Assembly: GCA_945957305.1 (NCBI GenBank)
Contig: CAMFLN010000170.1
Span: 1 to 6,702 of the forward strand
Length of the DNA: 6,702 nucleotides
Source: an uncultured Planctomycetaceae bacterium
GTDB lineage: Bacteria > Planctomycetota > Planctomycetia > Pirellulales > JACPPG01
Reading direction: 5' to 3'
Part shown: one piece after another, positions 1 to 6,307 of the stretch
How positions within the stretch are numbered: the stretch's first letter is position 1
Layout of the letters: each line of letters starts with the position of its first letter
Made by a program: the position numbers and the translations under genes
Notes under the pieces: model-generated
The model's input: the letters and a program-made list of their open reading frames with translations, nothing else
What the model was told of the DNA's origin: nothing
Databases searched by the model: none

Positions 1-740
1 GTGTAAGGCAGCGAGTTGAAGAAGTTGTTGATCGTCGGCACAACGAAGTAACCTACTGGGGAGTAGAAATGCCCCAGTTTGACTTTCAAGTTGTCGACGG
101 CAACTTCACCGTAGAACTGCGGAATCGCCAAGCCCATGTAAGGGCGATTGACGGTGTTAATATTGTTTTCCAGCCCGGCTTCCGTCGTGAAACGGTAGTC
201 AGTACCGTAGAGGAAGTCGACGCGACCACCGATGTCGACGCCGTCACCGCCCGTGTTCGTCGGGCGATCGAAGAATAGGTACTGCTGGTTCAACTGGTAT
301 TGGTTCGCCTGATCCGTCCAGGTCACGGGACCGTTGAAGCGGTCCGCCGGATTGCTGGTGTTCCAGGTGAAACTCTGCGTGGTCCAACCGCCGATGTTCA
401 GTCCCCACCGTTTGGTGAAGGCTGTCTCGAACAGGTGGAACATCTCGGGGGCCGCATCGTCACCGCAAGCGGCCGCACATCCCGAGCTCTCGCCACAGCC
501 CGAGCTGGCGCCGCAGCCGCTGGAAGCACAACCGTCATTGCAGGCGGCTTTAGCGGGAGGAGCCGGAGCAGCGGCCTCATCGGCTTTGGGCTGTTCCGAT
601 TCCTGCGCGTAGTAGTTGTCATACTCGTAGGCCGTCGTCCGGGCCGGCGCCGTTTGATACGTTTGCTGCGCGCTGGCGGCCTGGCCACCGGCGAGCAGGC
701 CGGCAATGGCGAGGGCCATCGCTCGCTTCGAAAACCTCAT
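1..740 (-). CDS. Outer membrane beta-barrel porin, BBP2/OmpL-like family (3' end outside window)
   Basis: This is the N-terminal 246 residues of a planctomycete outer-membrane porin; the rest lies beyond the left edge. Reading from ATG at 740, residues 1-24 form a Sec signal peptide: basic RFSKR, a hydrophobic stretch, and cleavage after ASA (22-24). Residues 25-66 are a Tyr/Gln then Ala/Pro-rich linker. Residues 67-92 hold six cysteines in a repeated xSSGC pattern. From about residue 100 the barrel begins with FTKRWGLNIGGW, followed by NPADRFNGPVTW, QYLFFDRPTNT, DIGGRVDFLYGTDYRF and VKLGHFYSPVGYF. I recognise these motifs from the planctomycete family annotated as putative beta-barrel porin-2. 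The likely role is passive diffusion of small solutes; the substrate cannot be read from sequence. The start is supported by GGAG eight bases upstream. The next gene upstream, comEC, is on the same strand but 513 bases away, so separate transcription is likely. I am confident of the family and unsure of the substrate. Confidence 0.85.
   Translation of the reverse strand, partial: MRFSKRAMALAIAGLLAGGQAASAQQTYQTAPARTTAYEYDNYYAQESEQPKADEAAAPAPPAKAACNDGCASSGCGASSGCGESSGCAAACGDDAAPEMFHLFETAFTKRWGLNIGGWTTQSFTWNTSNPADRFNGPVTWTDQANQYQLNQQYLFFDRPTNTGGDGVDIGGRVDFLYGTDYRFTTEAGLENNINTVNRPYMGLAIPQFYGEVAVDNLKVKLGHFYSPVGYFVVPTINNFFNSLPY
474..527 (-). repeat. Three 18-base units coding six-residue [AE]SSGC[GA] repeats in the porin linker
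   Basis: Three consecutive 18-base units on the minus strand encode ASSGCG, ASSGCG and ESSGCA (porin residues 72-89). Flanking cysteines at residues 67, 71 and 92 bring the cluster to six. The amino-acid repeat is tighter than the DNA repeat: Ser codons AGC, TCC and TCG and Cys codons TGC and TGT are mixed. This suggests selection on the protein pattern rather than a very recent DNA duplication. The segment lies between the signal peptide and the barrel, so it should be periplasmic or at the barrel mouth. Confidence 0.7.
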
Positions 741-748
741 GACCCACA

Positions 749-752
749 CTCC
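749..752 (-). promoter_or_regulatory. Ribosome binding site of the porin gene
   Basis: On the minus strand, GGAG ends eight bases before the ATG at 740. This is normal Shine-Dalgarno spacing, and it fixes the start in front of an obvious signal peptide. Confidence 0.6.
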
Positions 753-859
753 GTTATTCCTGGGTTGGGAGAATTAGCAGGTGCCCGCCTGACCCCCTGC
801 CAGATCACAAATCCGTTATGCAGTCACCCAATGCAGAGCGCCACCCGACGCGCTCGAAC

Positions 860-900
860 TCGGGCATTACTTCTGCTATCGGTAGGTCGAGTGCCCGATA
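860..900 (-). promoter_or_regulatory. Mutually exclusive inverted repeats in the porin leader region (speculative)
   Basis: Two perfect inverted repeats share an arm. TATCGG at 877-882 pairs with CCGATA at 895-900 (6 bp, 12-base loop). TCGGGCA at 860-866 pairs with TGCCCGA at 892-898 (7 bp, 25-base loop). Because 895-898 belongs to both, only one hairpin can form at a time. A further pair, CTCGA at 853-857 with TCGAG at 887-891, would cross the second hairpin. If the porin transcript starts upstream of 900, the structure sits about 120-160 bases before the start codon. It could be an alternative-fold leader, a protein operator or chance; no transcript evidence is available. Confidence 0.2.
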
Positions 901-1180
901 TGCAGAGCAAGAACGGCTTATCTTTCGGCCATTTGCGGACTTACGGCGATGCCATATTAAAACGTAGCGATCGCGAAGGTTCTCCCGCCGGCTGTCAAGC
1001 GATGCCTGCGCGACACCCGCGGGTCCGCCCGAAATTCGCTGCGCCATTGATGCCGATGGCTGCCGAAAATGCTAGCGATCAACGCCGGGCGTGTGCCAAG
1101 AAGTGAGATTCTCAGCACCCTCCCGTCGTCAGGGGGCACCTGGCCCGTCATTAGGCGAGGGCGAAATGTTCAACGTTCAT

Positions 1181-1202
1181 GCCGCAATGAGGCGGGCTTT
1201 TT
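1181..1202 (+). terminator. Weak rho-independent terminator-like hairpin
   Basis: CCGC (1182-1185) pairs with GCGG (1192-1195) across a six-base loop. An outer G-C pair (1181 with 1197) forms past one bulged G, and five T's follow at 1198-1202. The stem is short. The T-tract is on the plus strand, whereas both neighbouring genes are on the minus strand, so it does not terminate comEC in the ordinary way. It may end an unseen plus-strand transcript, be the remnant of a bidirectional terminator, or be chance. Confidence 0.25.
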
Positions 1203-1253
1203 AGAGAGCGCCCTTGAGCTGTCTGCGCTGTTGAGTCTGGCGTACTCGATCGC

Positions 1254-3848
1254 TTAGGGCGCAATTTCCTCTGACTCTGCTGGGCCGTCATTCCAAGGCA
1301 AAATCGATCGCGCCGGGAGATATTCCTCCTGCCTCCAAGTGGAAACACGCAATCGGTCAGGATTCACCGTGACTGTGATTGCGCCCACTTGCGACGTATT
1401 AAGAACTTGCGCACCGTGGCGGCGATACGCATCCGCAACTTCCGGCCGGTTGGATCGGCGATCACCACTGATCACCGCCCATTCGGGCGTCGTCCAGGCG
1501 ACGAAGCCGGGCGGGTCACTTTGTGCGCTGCCGTGATGGGGCGCGAGGACCACGTCGTAATCGCGAGGCTCTTCCGCCAGAAGCTCTTCGAGTCCCGGCG
1601 ACTCGAGGTCACCCGGCAATAACAGTCGTCGGCCACGATAGCCGACTTCCAGCACAAGGCTGTTGGAATTATCGCTTCCCAAAGTGCCGCGCGCAGGAGG
1701 ATGAAGAACGTGGAGTAGACAGTCTTGCGCGCCGCGGAGTTGGTCACCCGCGCTAAGTTCACGCACCGACACCTGTGACGCAACGAGCGCCTGCTGCAAA
1801 GCGCGGGCAGCGCCGCCGCCTTCGTCGAACATGACCGGAGAAACATAAACCACGCCACAGCGGAAACGTCTTAACAATTCAGGCAGGGCGTTGAAGTGAT
1901 CGACGTCGGCGTGCGAGATGATGACCGCATCGATTTGCGTCCGTCCGCGTGACCAAAGATAGGACGAGATGACGCGCGTAGCCGCGGCGGGCGAACCAAG
2001 CTGCCCTGCGTCGTACAGAATCGTGCGGCCATCGGGCAATGACAGCACGGCCGCGCAGCCGTGGCCCACCGACAAGAACGTACAATCAAGCGAGTCGGTG
2101 GGAGTTCGTTGCGCAAGAGGCACCAGCAATCCAACTCCGCTCCAACCTGCGACGATCGCCAGGCACCACCGCGGCGACGGCCGCCAACGGGGCCAAGCAG
2201 CCCAGACGCCGAGGATCGCATAGAAGCCGATTAACCACCACAAATCCGGCCCCGGCAGCCACACGTGATTGCCCGGTAAATCGTCACTGTAGCGCACGGT
2301 TTCCGTCACCGCCCACAAGCACACGTCGCAGAGCTTTCCAAGCGGAATCGAGAGAGGCCAGATTAACCAGCCAATCGACACCAGCAGAAAACCACTAAAC
2401 AATCCCACAGCCACAGGGATGGCCAGTAGCGGCGTAAGCAGAATTGCCACAGGCGAGAGCAGATTAAAGCGCGCCAAGACAAGCGGTGCTGAGACCAGCC
2501 ACACCGCTGTTGTGATTAACAGGGTGTGCAGCAGCATTGTGCCAGCGCGACGCACCGCGCGGAGCGGCCAAGGTCGAGCGCGCGCGAGTAAACGCTGCAG
2601 CGGATCCAGCGGAGTAGGGGGGCGCAGACGCGGTCCGACCCAAGCCAATGTCCCAGCGGCGAGAAAGGACAATTGCGTCCCCGTCCGAAAGACCTCGGCG
2701 GGATTCATCGTCATCACCAGAATCGCTGCCGCGGCGAGTAAGTTGAACATCGAGAACGGGCGCCCGCTGTACAGTGCTGCGCAAATGATGATCACGACGA
2801 CGGCCGCTCGTACCGCCGGGGGCTCGGCATCGATGACCAGCGCATATGCAATCGTGATTGCCGCCACGGCGGCCAGCGCCGGTCCGCGTCGCAAAAGCCC
2901 TACTTCGAGCAAGCGGAACAAGACAAATGCCAGCAGCCCTACGTGCAGTCCCGAGATGCTGAGCAAATGAACCGTGCCCGTCTCATAAAAATGCCGCGTC
3001 GCCGCCGCATCGAGTTGCTCGCGCTGCCCCAGGATCAGCGCCAGCGCGAGTCCCGACTGCGCGCGGCTGAGCGATGACCAGAGGGCGACGTCGCCAGCAC
3101 GCCGCGCGCGGTCGAACCAGTTGCCGGGCTGCCAAGGGGAACCACGCGCCACGACGGTCACGCATTCCGGATGATCGCTCGCCAAGGAGCAGAGCCGGTG
3201 CTCGACACGCTGGTACTCGGCAAAATCGAACTCTCCGGGATTCGACGGACTTGGCATGGCGCGCAGTTGGCCGAAGATGCGAATCCGATCGCCGCGATTG
3301 ATGCCCAGCAGATGCCCGGTCACGTCGAGCTGGGCCACGCCCGAGGCATCGCGCCATCGCTCGCCGTCCCGCACTCGTATCACCTGAACTTGCACTCGGC
3401 TCCGATCGCCTCCGAAGATCGGTCGAAGCGGATCGAATTCCGGAGCAGGCACGCGGCGCGGGCTCTCGTGCACGACAGCTTCTACGCAAACCGGCTGCGT
3501 CCCTTCGGCGGCGAAGACTCCGATCTCATTGTCACGATAAAGTGACCACCGACACTGATGCCAGGCTGCGCCGGTTGCCGCCAGGCTGATCAACAGCGAC
3601 AAAGCGGCAGCACGGTCTCGCCGTGCTGCGTGCAGCCCGAACCAGAGGCACCACTGGAAGAAGGCGATGAGCGACCAGGTCCCCCATGACAGTGGCCAAT
3701 AACGATCGACCACGATCCCGGCGCACAACGCTGCCGCCACAACCATCAACGGTTGATAGTTCGCTCGTAACGATGTGTCCCGTACGTGAGCTGCCACGTG
3801 ATCCGCGCGTGAGGCAGTGACGGTCCTGGGTAAGTTCTGAATGAACAT
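1254..3848 (-). CDS. comEC: ComEC/Rec2 family DNA internalization channel
   Basis: This inner-membrane protein carries one DNA strand into the cytoplasm during natural transformation. It has the full three-domain layout; residues are numbered from the upstream GTG at 3866. Transmembrane segments lie near 38-58 and 62-101, followed by a soluble DUF4131/OB-like region (about 115-240) with the typical SNPGEFDFAEYQR. The channel-forming competence domain (about 265-555) contains LLSISGLHVG (301-310) and TQLSFLAAGTLAW. A C-terminal metallo-beta-lactamase-fold domain (about 592-840) follows. Its putative metal ligands are intact: LYDAG (D619), SHADVDH (H652, D654, D656, H657), PGDLE (D753) and APHHGS (H777, H778). 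The usual DVGQGD at the domain start reads SVGHGC (599-604). The start is uncertain: GTG at 3866 and ATG at 3848 are in frame and neither has a good ribosome binding site; I chose ATG. Length is normal for the family. No comEA, comFC or pilus genes are visible nearby. Confidence 0.93.
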   Translation of the reverse strand: MFIQNLPRTVTASRADHVAAHVRDTSLRANYQPLMVVAAALCAGIVVDRYWPLSWGTWSLIAFFQWCLWFGLHAARRDRAAALSLLISLAATGAAWHQCRWSLYRDNEIGVFAAEGTQPVCVEAVVHESPRRVPAPEFDPLRPIFGGDRSRVQVQVIRVRDGERWRDASGVAQLDVTGHLLGINRGDRIRIFGQLRAMPSPSNPGEFDFAEYQRVEHRLCSLASDHPECVTVVARGSPWQPGNWFDRARRAGDVALWSSLSRAQSGLALALILGQREQLDAAATRHFYETGTVHLLSISGLHVGLLAFVLFRLLEVGLLRRGPALAAVAAITIAYALVIDAEPPAVRAAVVVIIICAALYSGRPFSMFNLLAAAAILVMTMNPAEVFRTGTQLSFLAAGTLAWVGPRLRPPTPLDPLQRLLARARPWPLRAVRRAGTMLLHTLLITTAVWLVSAPLVLARFNLLSPVAILLTPLLAIPVAVGLFSGFLLVSIGWLIWPLSIPLGKLCDVCLWAVTETVRYSDDLPGNHVWLPGPDLWWLIGFYAILGVWAAWPRWRPSPRWCLAIVAGWSGVGLLVPLAQRTPTDSLDCTFLSVGHGCAAVLSLPDGRTILYDAGQLGSPAAATRVISSYLWSRGRTQIDAVIISHADVDHFNALPELLRRFRCGVVYVSPVMFDEGGGAARALQQALVASQVSVRELSAGDQLRGAQDCLLHVLHPPARGTLGSDNSNSLVLEVGYRGRRLLLPGDLESPGLEELLAEEPRDYDVVLAPHHGSAQSDPPGFVAWTTPEWAVISGDRRSNRPEVADAYRRHGAQVLNTSQVGAITVTVNPDRLRVSTWRQEEYLPARSILPWNDGPAESEEIAP

Positions 3849-3878
3849 CACTCTACGGCAACACACGACAGGTAACTA

Positions 3879-3902
3879 GCAGTTTCCCCGGCAGTTTTCG
3901 TG
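3879..3902. repeat. Imperfect 12-base tandem repeat in the divergent region
   Basis: Two adjacent 12-base units, GCAGTTTCCCCG (3879-3890) and GCAGTTTTCGTG (3891-3902), match at nine of twelve positions. They share GCAGTTT and lie just upstream of the comEC start on the minus strand. They could be paired binding sites one helical turn apart, or chance. Confidence 0.35.
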
Positions 3903-3911
3903 ACGTTTTGA

Positions 3912-3937
3912 CCAACGCATTGGCGGCGAAACGCCAA
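3912..3937. repeat. Nested inverted repeats CCAA-TTGGCG-CGCCAA in the divergent region
   Basis: TTGGCG (3920-3925) and CGCCAA (3932-3937) form a perfect 6-bp inverted repeat around the six bases GCGAAA. The left arm's TTGG (3920-3923) is also the partner of CCAA (3912-3915), with CGCA between. So the central arm can pair with either side. Position and symmetry suit an operator overlapping the candidate peptidase -35, or a hairpin in a leader RNA. Confidence 0.35.
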
Positions 3938-3996
3938 ATCGGCTATGTTGCGCGTCCGCACGAACAGTCGGGGTAAACATCGAAGGAATGACTACT

Positions 3997-4004
3997 AAGG
4001 GGAG
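3997..4004 (+). promoter_or_regulatory. Ribosome binding site of the S9 peptidase gene
   Basis: AAGGGGAG ends eight bases before the ATG at 4013. It is the strongest Shine-Dalgarno match in the window, and it fixes the start just ahead of the lipoprotein-like signal sequence. Confidence 0.75.
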
Positions 4005-4012
4005 ACGGAACG

Positions 4013-6307
4013 ATGCCGCGACAAACCACAATTCGGAAGTATTACGCACTGCTGCCGTGCATTCTGATGCTGACGACCGCGTGCAACCCCGCGGCTGTCG
4101 AAAAGGCGAAAAAGCCCAACAGTTCGACGGTGCCGAGCACCAGCGAAGAAATTGCTCCGCCGCCGGCGGTCCCCACAGAAACGGCGCCCGCCGCGAAAGG
4201 TGCCGCGACCGCTCCTGCTGAATCCACCACCCCACGGCAGTCCGAGACGACCGCTGAGCCGGAAGCAAAGGCCGCCAATGCGGCGGCGGCAGTCACCACC
4301 GCGGCCCCCGTAACCAACGCAACGCCGAAAACAGAGCCGGGCACAGTGCCAAAATACTTGGCCGGTGTTCCGCTGATTCCGCGCGAGGCGCTGTTCGGCA
4401 ATCCGGACAAAGCGAGCCCTCGCCTCAGTCCTGACGGCAAGCGGTTGGCCTATCTCGCGCCGGTCGACGGTGTGATGAATGTGTGGGTGGGGCCGGTCGA
4501 CGACCCCTCTGCGGCGCGGGCTGTCACGCAAGACAAAAAGCGGGGAATTCGCGCATACTTCTGGGCATTCACCAACGAACACGTGCTGTACATCCAGGAT
4601 CAGGACGGTGACGAGAATTGGCACGTCTACGCCGTCAACCTGGCAGATAATTCGACCAAGGACCTGACCCCGCTGGCCAATGTCAACGCGCAAGTCGAAG
4701 AGGTCAGCGATCGCGTTCCGAATGAGATTCTGATTGGACTCAACGACCGTGATGCGCAGTTTCACGACGTTTATCGGGTAAACGTGGCAACCGGTGAGCG
4801 GCAACTCGTCGAGCAAAACAAACAAGGCTTTGCCGGCTATCTGACGGACGACGACCTGAAAGTTCGTTTTGCGATGCAGTATCTGCCCGACGGCAGCAGC
4901 ATCATTCTCAAGCCCAACGGCGCGGGGGGCTGGGAGGATTTCCTGACCATCCCCATGGCGGATACTCTCACGACATCGCCCAGTGGATTCGACAAGTCAG
5001 GCCAGGTGCTGTACTTGATCGACAGTCGTAATCGCAACACGGGCGCGCTGACGACGATCGACCTGGCGACCGGCAAGCAAGCAACGTTGGCCGAGCATCC
5101 CAAGGCGGATGTCGGCGGCATTCTCGCACATCCGACAGAACACACGATTCAGGCGGTCGCCTTCAACTACGCCCGCAAGGAGTGGCAGATTCTTGATCCG
5201 GCGATCAAGCCCGATCTCGATTATCTGGCGACCGTGTCACGCGGCGACGTCGAGGTCACGAGTCGGACGCTCGACGACCGGTGGTGGACGGTTGCCTATT
5301 TATCGGACGATGGCCCGGTGCGCTACTACCTGTACGACCGCACGCAAAAGCAAGCTCGCTTCTTGTTTACCAATCGCCAGGACCTCGAAGGCCTGCCGTT
5401 GGTAAAAATGCATGACCTGGTCATCAAATCGCGGGACGGACTGGAGTTGGTCTGCTATCTGTCCCTGCCCAAGGGAACAGATGACGACGGTGATGGGCGT
5501 CCCAGCGCGCCGCTTCCCATGGTGCTCAATGTGCATGGCGGTCCCTGGGCGCGTGACGACTGGGGCTACGACGCCGAACACCAATTATGGGCCAACCGCG
5601 GCTATGCGGTGTTGAGCGTCAACTTTCGCGGCTCGACCGGTTTCGGCAAAGAGTTCGTCAACGCCGGCAACAAAGAGTGGGCCGCTAAGATGCATACCGA
5701 TCTGCTCGACGCGGTTGACTGGTCGGTCGCGCAAAAGATCGCTGATCCCAAGTTGGTCAGCATTACCGGCGGCAGCTATGGTGGTTATGCCACGCTCGTG
5801 GGTCTGACGCTGACGCCGGACGTTTTTGCCTGCGGCATTGATATAGTAGGACCCTCGAACATTTTGACGCTGCTGAATTCGATCCCACCCTACTGGCAGC
5901 CGCAGATTCAATTGTTCAAGGATCGCGTGGGCGATTTCACCAGCGATGAGGGGAAGGCCCTGCTGACCGAGCGCTCGCCCCTCTCTCATGTCAGTAATAT
6001 CAAGCGCCCCCTCTTGATCGCGCAGGGCGCCAAGGATCCGCGCGTGAAGCAGGCCGAAGCGGACCAGATCGTCAAGGCGATGGAGGAAAAGCGTATTCCG
6101 GTCACGTACGTCCTCTATCCCGACGAAGGCCACGGCTTCGCACGGCCGGAAAACCGCCTCTCGTTCTACGCCATCAGCGAGGCCTTTCTGGCCGAGCATC
6201 TGGGGGGACGTTACGAGCCGATCGGTACGGCCTTCAAGGGCTCGAGCCTGACCGTACCCGTCGGCGCGGGCGAAGTCCCGGGTTTGGCTCAAGCCTTGCC
6301 CAAGTAA
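4013..6307 (+). CDS. Exported S9 family (prolyl oligopeptidase-type) serine peptidase, probable lipoprotein
   Basis: This predicted serine peptidase of 764 residues should cleave short peptides outside the cytoplasm. Residues 1-24 look like a lipoprotein signal: basic R3, R8 and K9, hydrophobic ALLPCILML, then LTTAC with C24. Thr at -3 is off-consensus, so lipidation is likely rather than certain. Residues 25-115 are an Ala/Pro/Thr/Glu-rich disordered spacer. Residues 118-460 form a beta-propeller starting IPREALFGNP and including SPRLSPDGKRLAYL and IQDQDGDENWHVY. Residues 465-733 are the alpha/beta-hydrolase domain: NVHGGPWARD (506-515, oxyanion region), TGGSYGGY with nucleophile S588, QGAKDPRV with D675 and DEGHGF with H707, so the triad is intact. 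An acidic DDDGDG loop (490-495) precedes the HGGP motif. The start is backed by AAGGGGAG. The gene is divergent from comEC, and its 3' end overlaps the convergent PEP-CTERM gene by 19 bases. Exact specificity (dipeptidyl, acylaminoacyl or oligopeptidase) cannot be read. Confidence 0.92.
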   Translation: MPRQTTIRKYYALLPCILMLTTACNPAAVEKAKKPNSSTVPSTSEEIAPPPAVPTETAPAAKGAATAPAESTTPRQSETTAEPEAKAANAAAAVTTAAPVTNATPKTEPGTVPKYLAGVPLIPREALFGNPDKASPRLSPDGKRLAYLAPVDGVMNVWVGPVDDPSAARAVTQDKKRGIRAYFWAFTNEHVLYIQDQDGDENWHVYAVNLADNSTKDLTPLANVNAQVEEVSDRVPNEILIGLNDRDAQFHDVYRVNVATGERQLVEQNKQGFAGYLTDDDLKVRFAMQYLPDGSSIILKPNGAGGWEDFLTIPMADTLTTSPSGFDKSGQVLYLIDSRNRNTGALTTIDLATGKQATLAEHPKADVGGILAHPTEHTIQAVAFNYARKEWQILDPAIKPDLDYLATVSRGDVEVTSRTLDDRWWTVAYLSDDGPVRYYLYDRTQKQARFLFTNRQDLEGLPLVKMHDLVIKSRDGLELVCYLSLPKGTDDDGDGRPSAPLPMVLNVHGGPWARDDWGYDAEHQLWANRGYAVLSVNFRGSTGFGKEFVNAGNKEWAAKMHTDLLDAVDWSVAQKIADPKLVSITGGSYGGYATLVGLTLTPDVFACGIDIVGPSNILTLLNSIPPYWQPQIQLFKDRVGDFTSDEGKALLTERSPLSHVSNIKRPLLIAQGAKDPRVKQAEADQIVKAMEEKRIPVTYVLYPDEGHGFARPENRLSFYAISEAFLAEHLGGRYEPIGTAFKGSSLTVPVGAGEVPGLAQALPK

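Larger units (their letters stand above)
741..1253. other. 513-base gap with no convincing gene
   Basis: This stretch separates the end of comEC from the start of the porin gene, both on the minus strand. Open frames exist (for example minus 805-1047 and plus 1069-1257), but none has a ribosome binding site, recognisable motifs or a plausible protein composition. I saw no tRNA cloverleaf or known riboswitch core. The porin-proximal part (741 to about 960) presumably holds the porin promoter and leader, with inverted repeats at 860-900. A terminator-like hairpin lies at 1181-1202, and an isolated GCGATCGC palindrome lies at 967-974. No convincing -35/-10 pair could be assigned. Confidence 0.6.
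3849..4012. promoter_or_regulatory. Divergent promoter region between comEC and the S9 peptidase gene
   Basis: This 164-base region must hold the promoter for the peptidase gene (plus) and probably that for comEC (minus). A weak plus-strand candidate is TTGGCG (3920-3925), an 18-base spacer and TATGTT (3944-3949), each four of six to the sigma-70 consensus. Its -35 lies inside an inverted repeat. No clear minus-strand promoter was seen. Genes facing apart over such a short shared region could share a regulator, but the sequence alone does not show it. Confidence 0.4.

Noticed and set aside
831..908. Direct repeat ATGCAGAGC at 831-839 and 900-908
   Set aside because: Only nine bases, two copies 69 bases apart, no extension or third copy; not enough to call an iteron, attachment site or array.
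967..974. GCGATCGC palindrome, considered as a HIP1-like or methylation-linked repeat
   Set aside because: I noted only one clear copy, and such an 8-mer is easily reached by chance in GC-rich DNA.
805..1047. 80-residue minus-strand frame in the gap upstream of the porin, considered as a small gene
   Set aside because: No ribosome binding site, no hydrophobic or motif pattern, and composition unlike the true genes here.
1085..1105. Possible sigma-54 promoter on the minus strand (TTGGCAC with GG-N10-GC)
   Set aside because: The -24 half fits, but the -12 half lacks TTGC, and it lies about 350 bases from the porin start with no activator site seen.
300..1106. 268-residue open frame on the plus strand
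   Set aside because: It is antisense to the porin signal peptide, Cys linker and barrel start, then runs into the intergenic gap. Its composition is typical of a shadow frame.
2419..2970. 183-residue open frame on the plus strand
   Set aside because: It is antisense to the ComEC channel domain; Ser/Ala/Arg-rich shadow with no motif.
3995..4825. 276-residue open frame on the minus strand
   Set aside because: It lies antisense to the S9 peptidase, whose reading frame has motifs and a strong ribosome binding site. The antisense product is Arg/Gly-rich with no recognisable motif, as expected from codon bias in GC-rich DNA.
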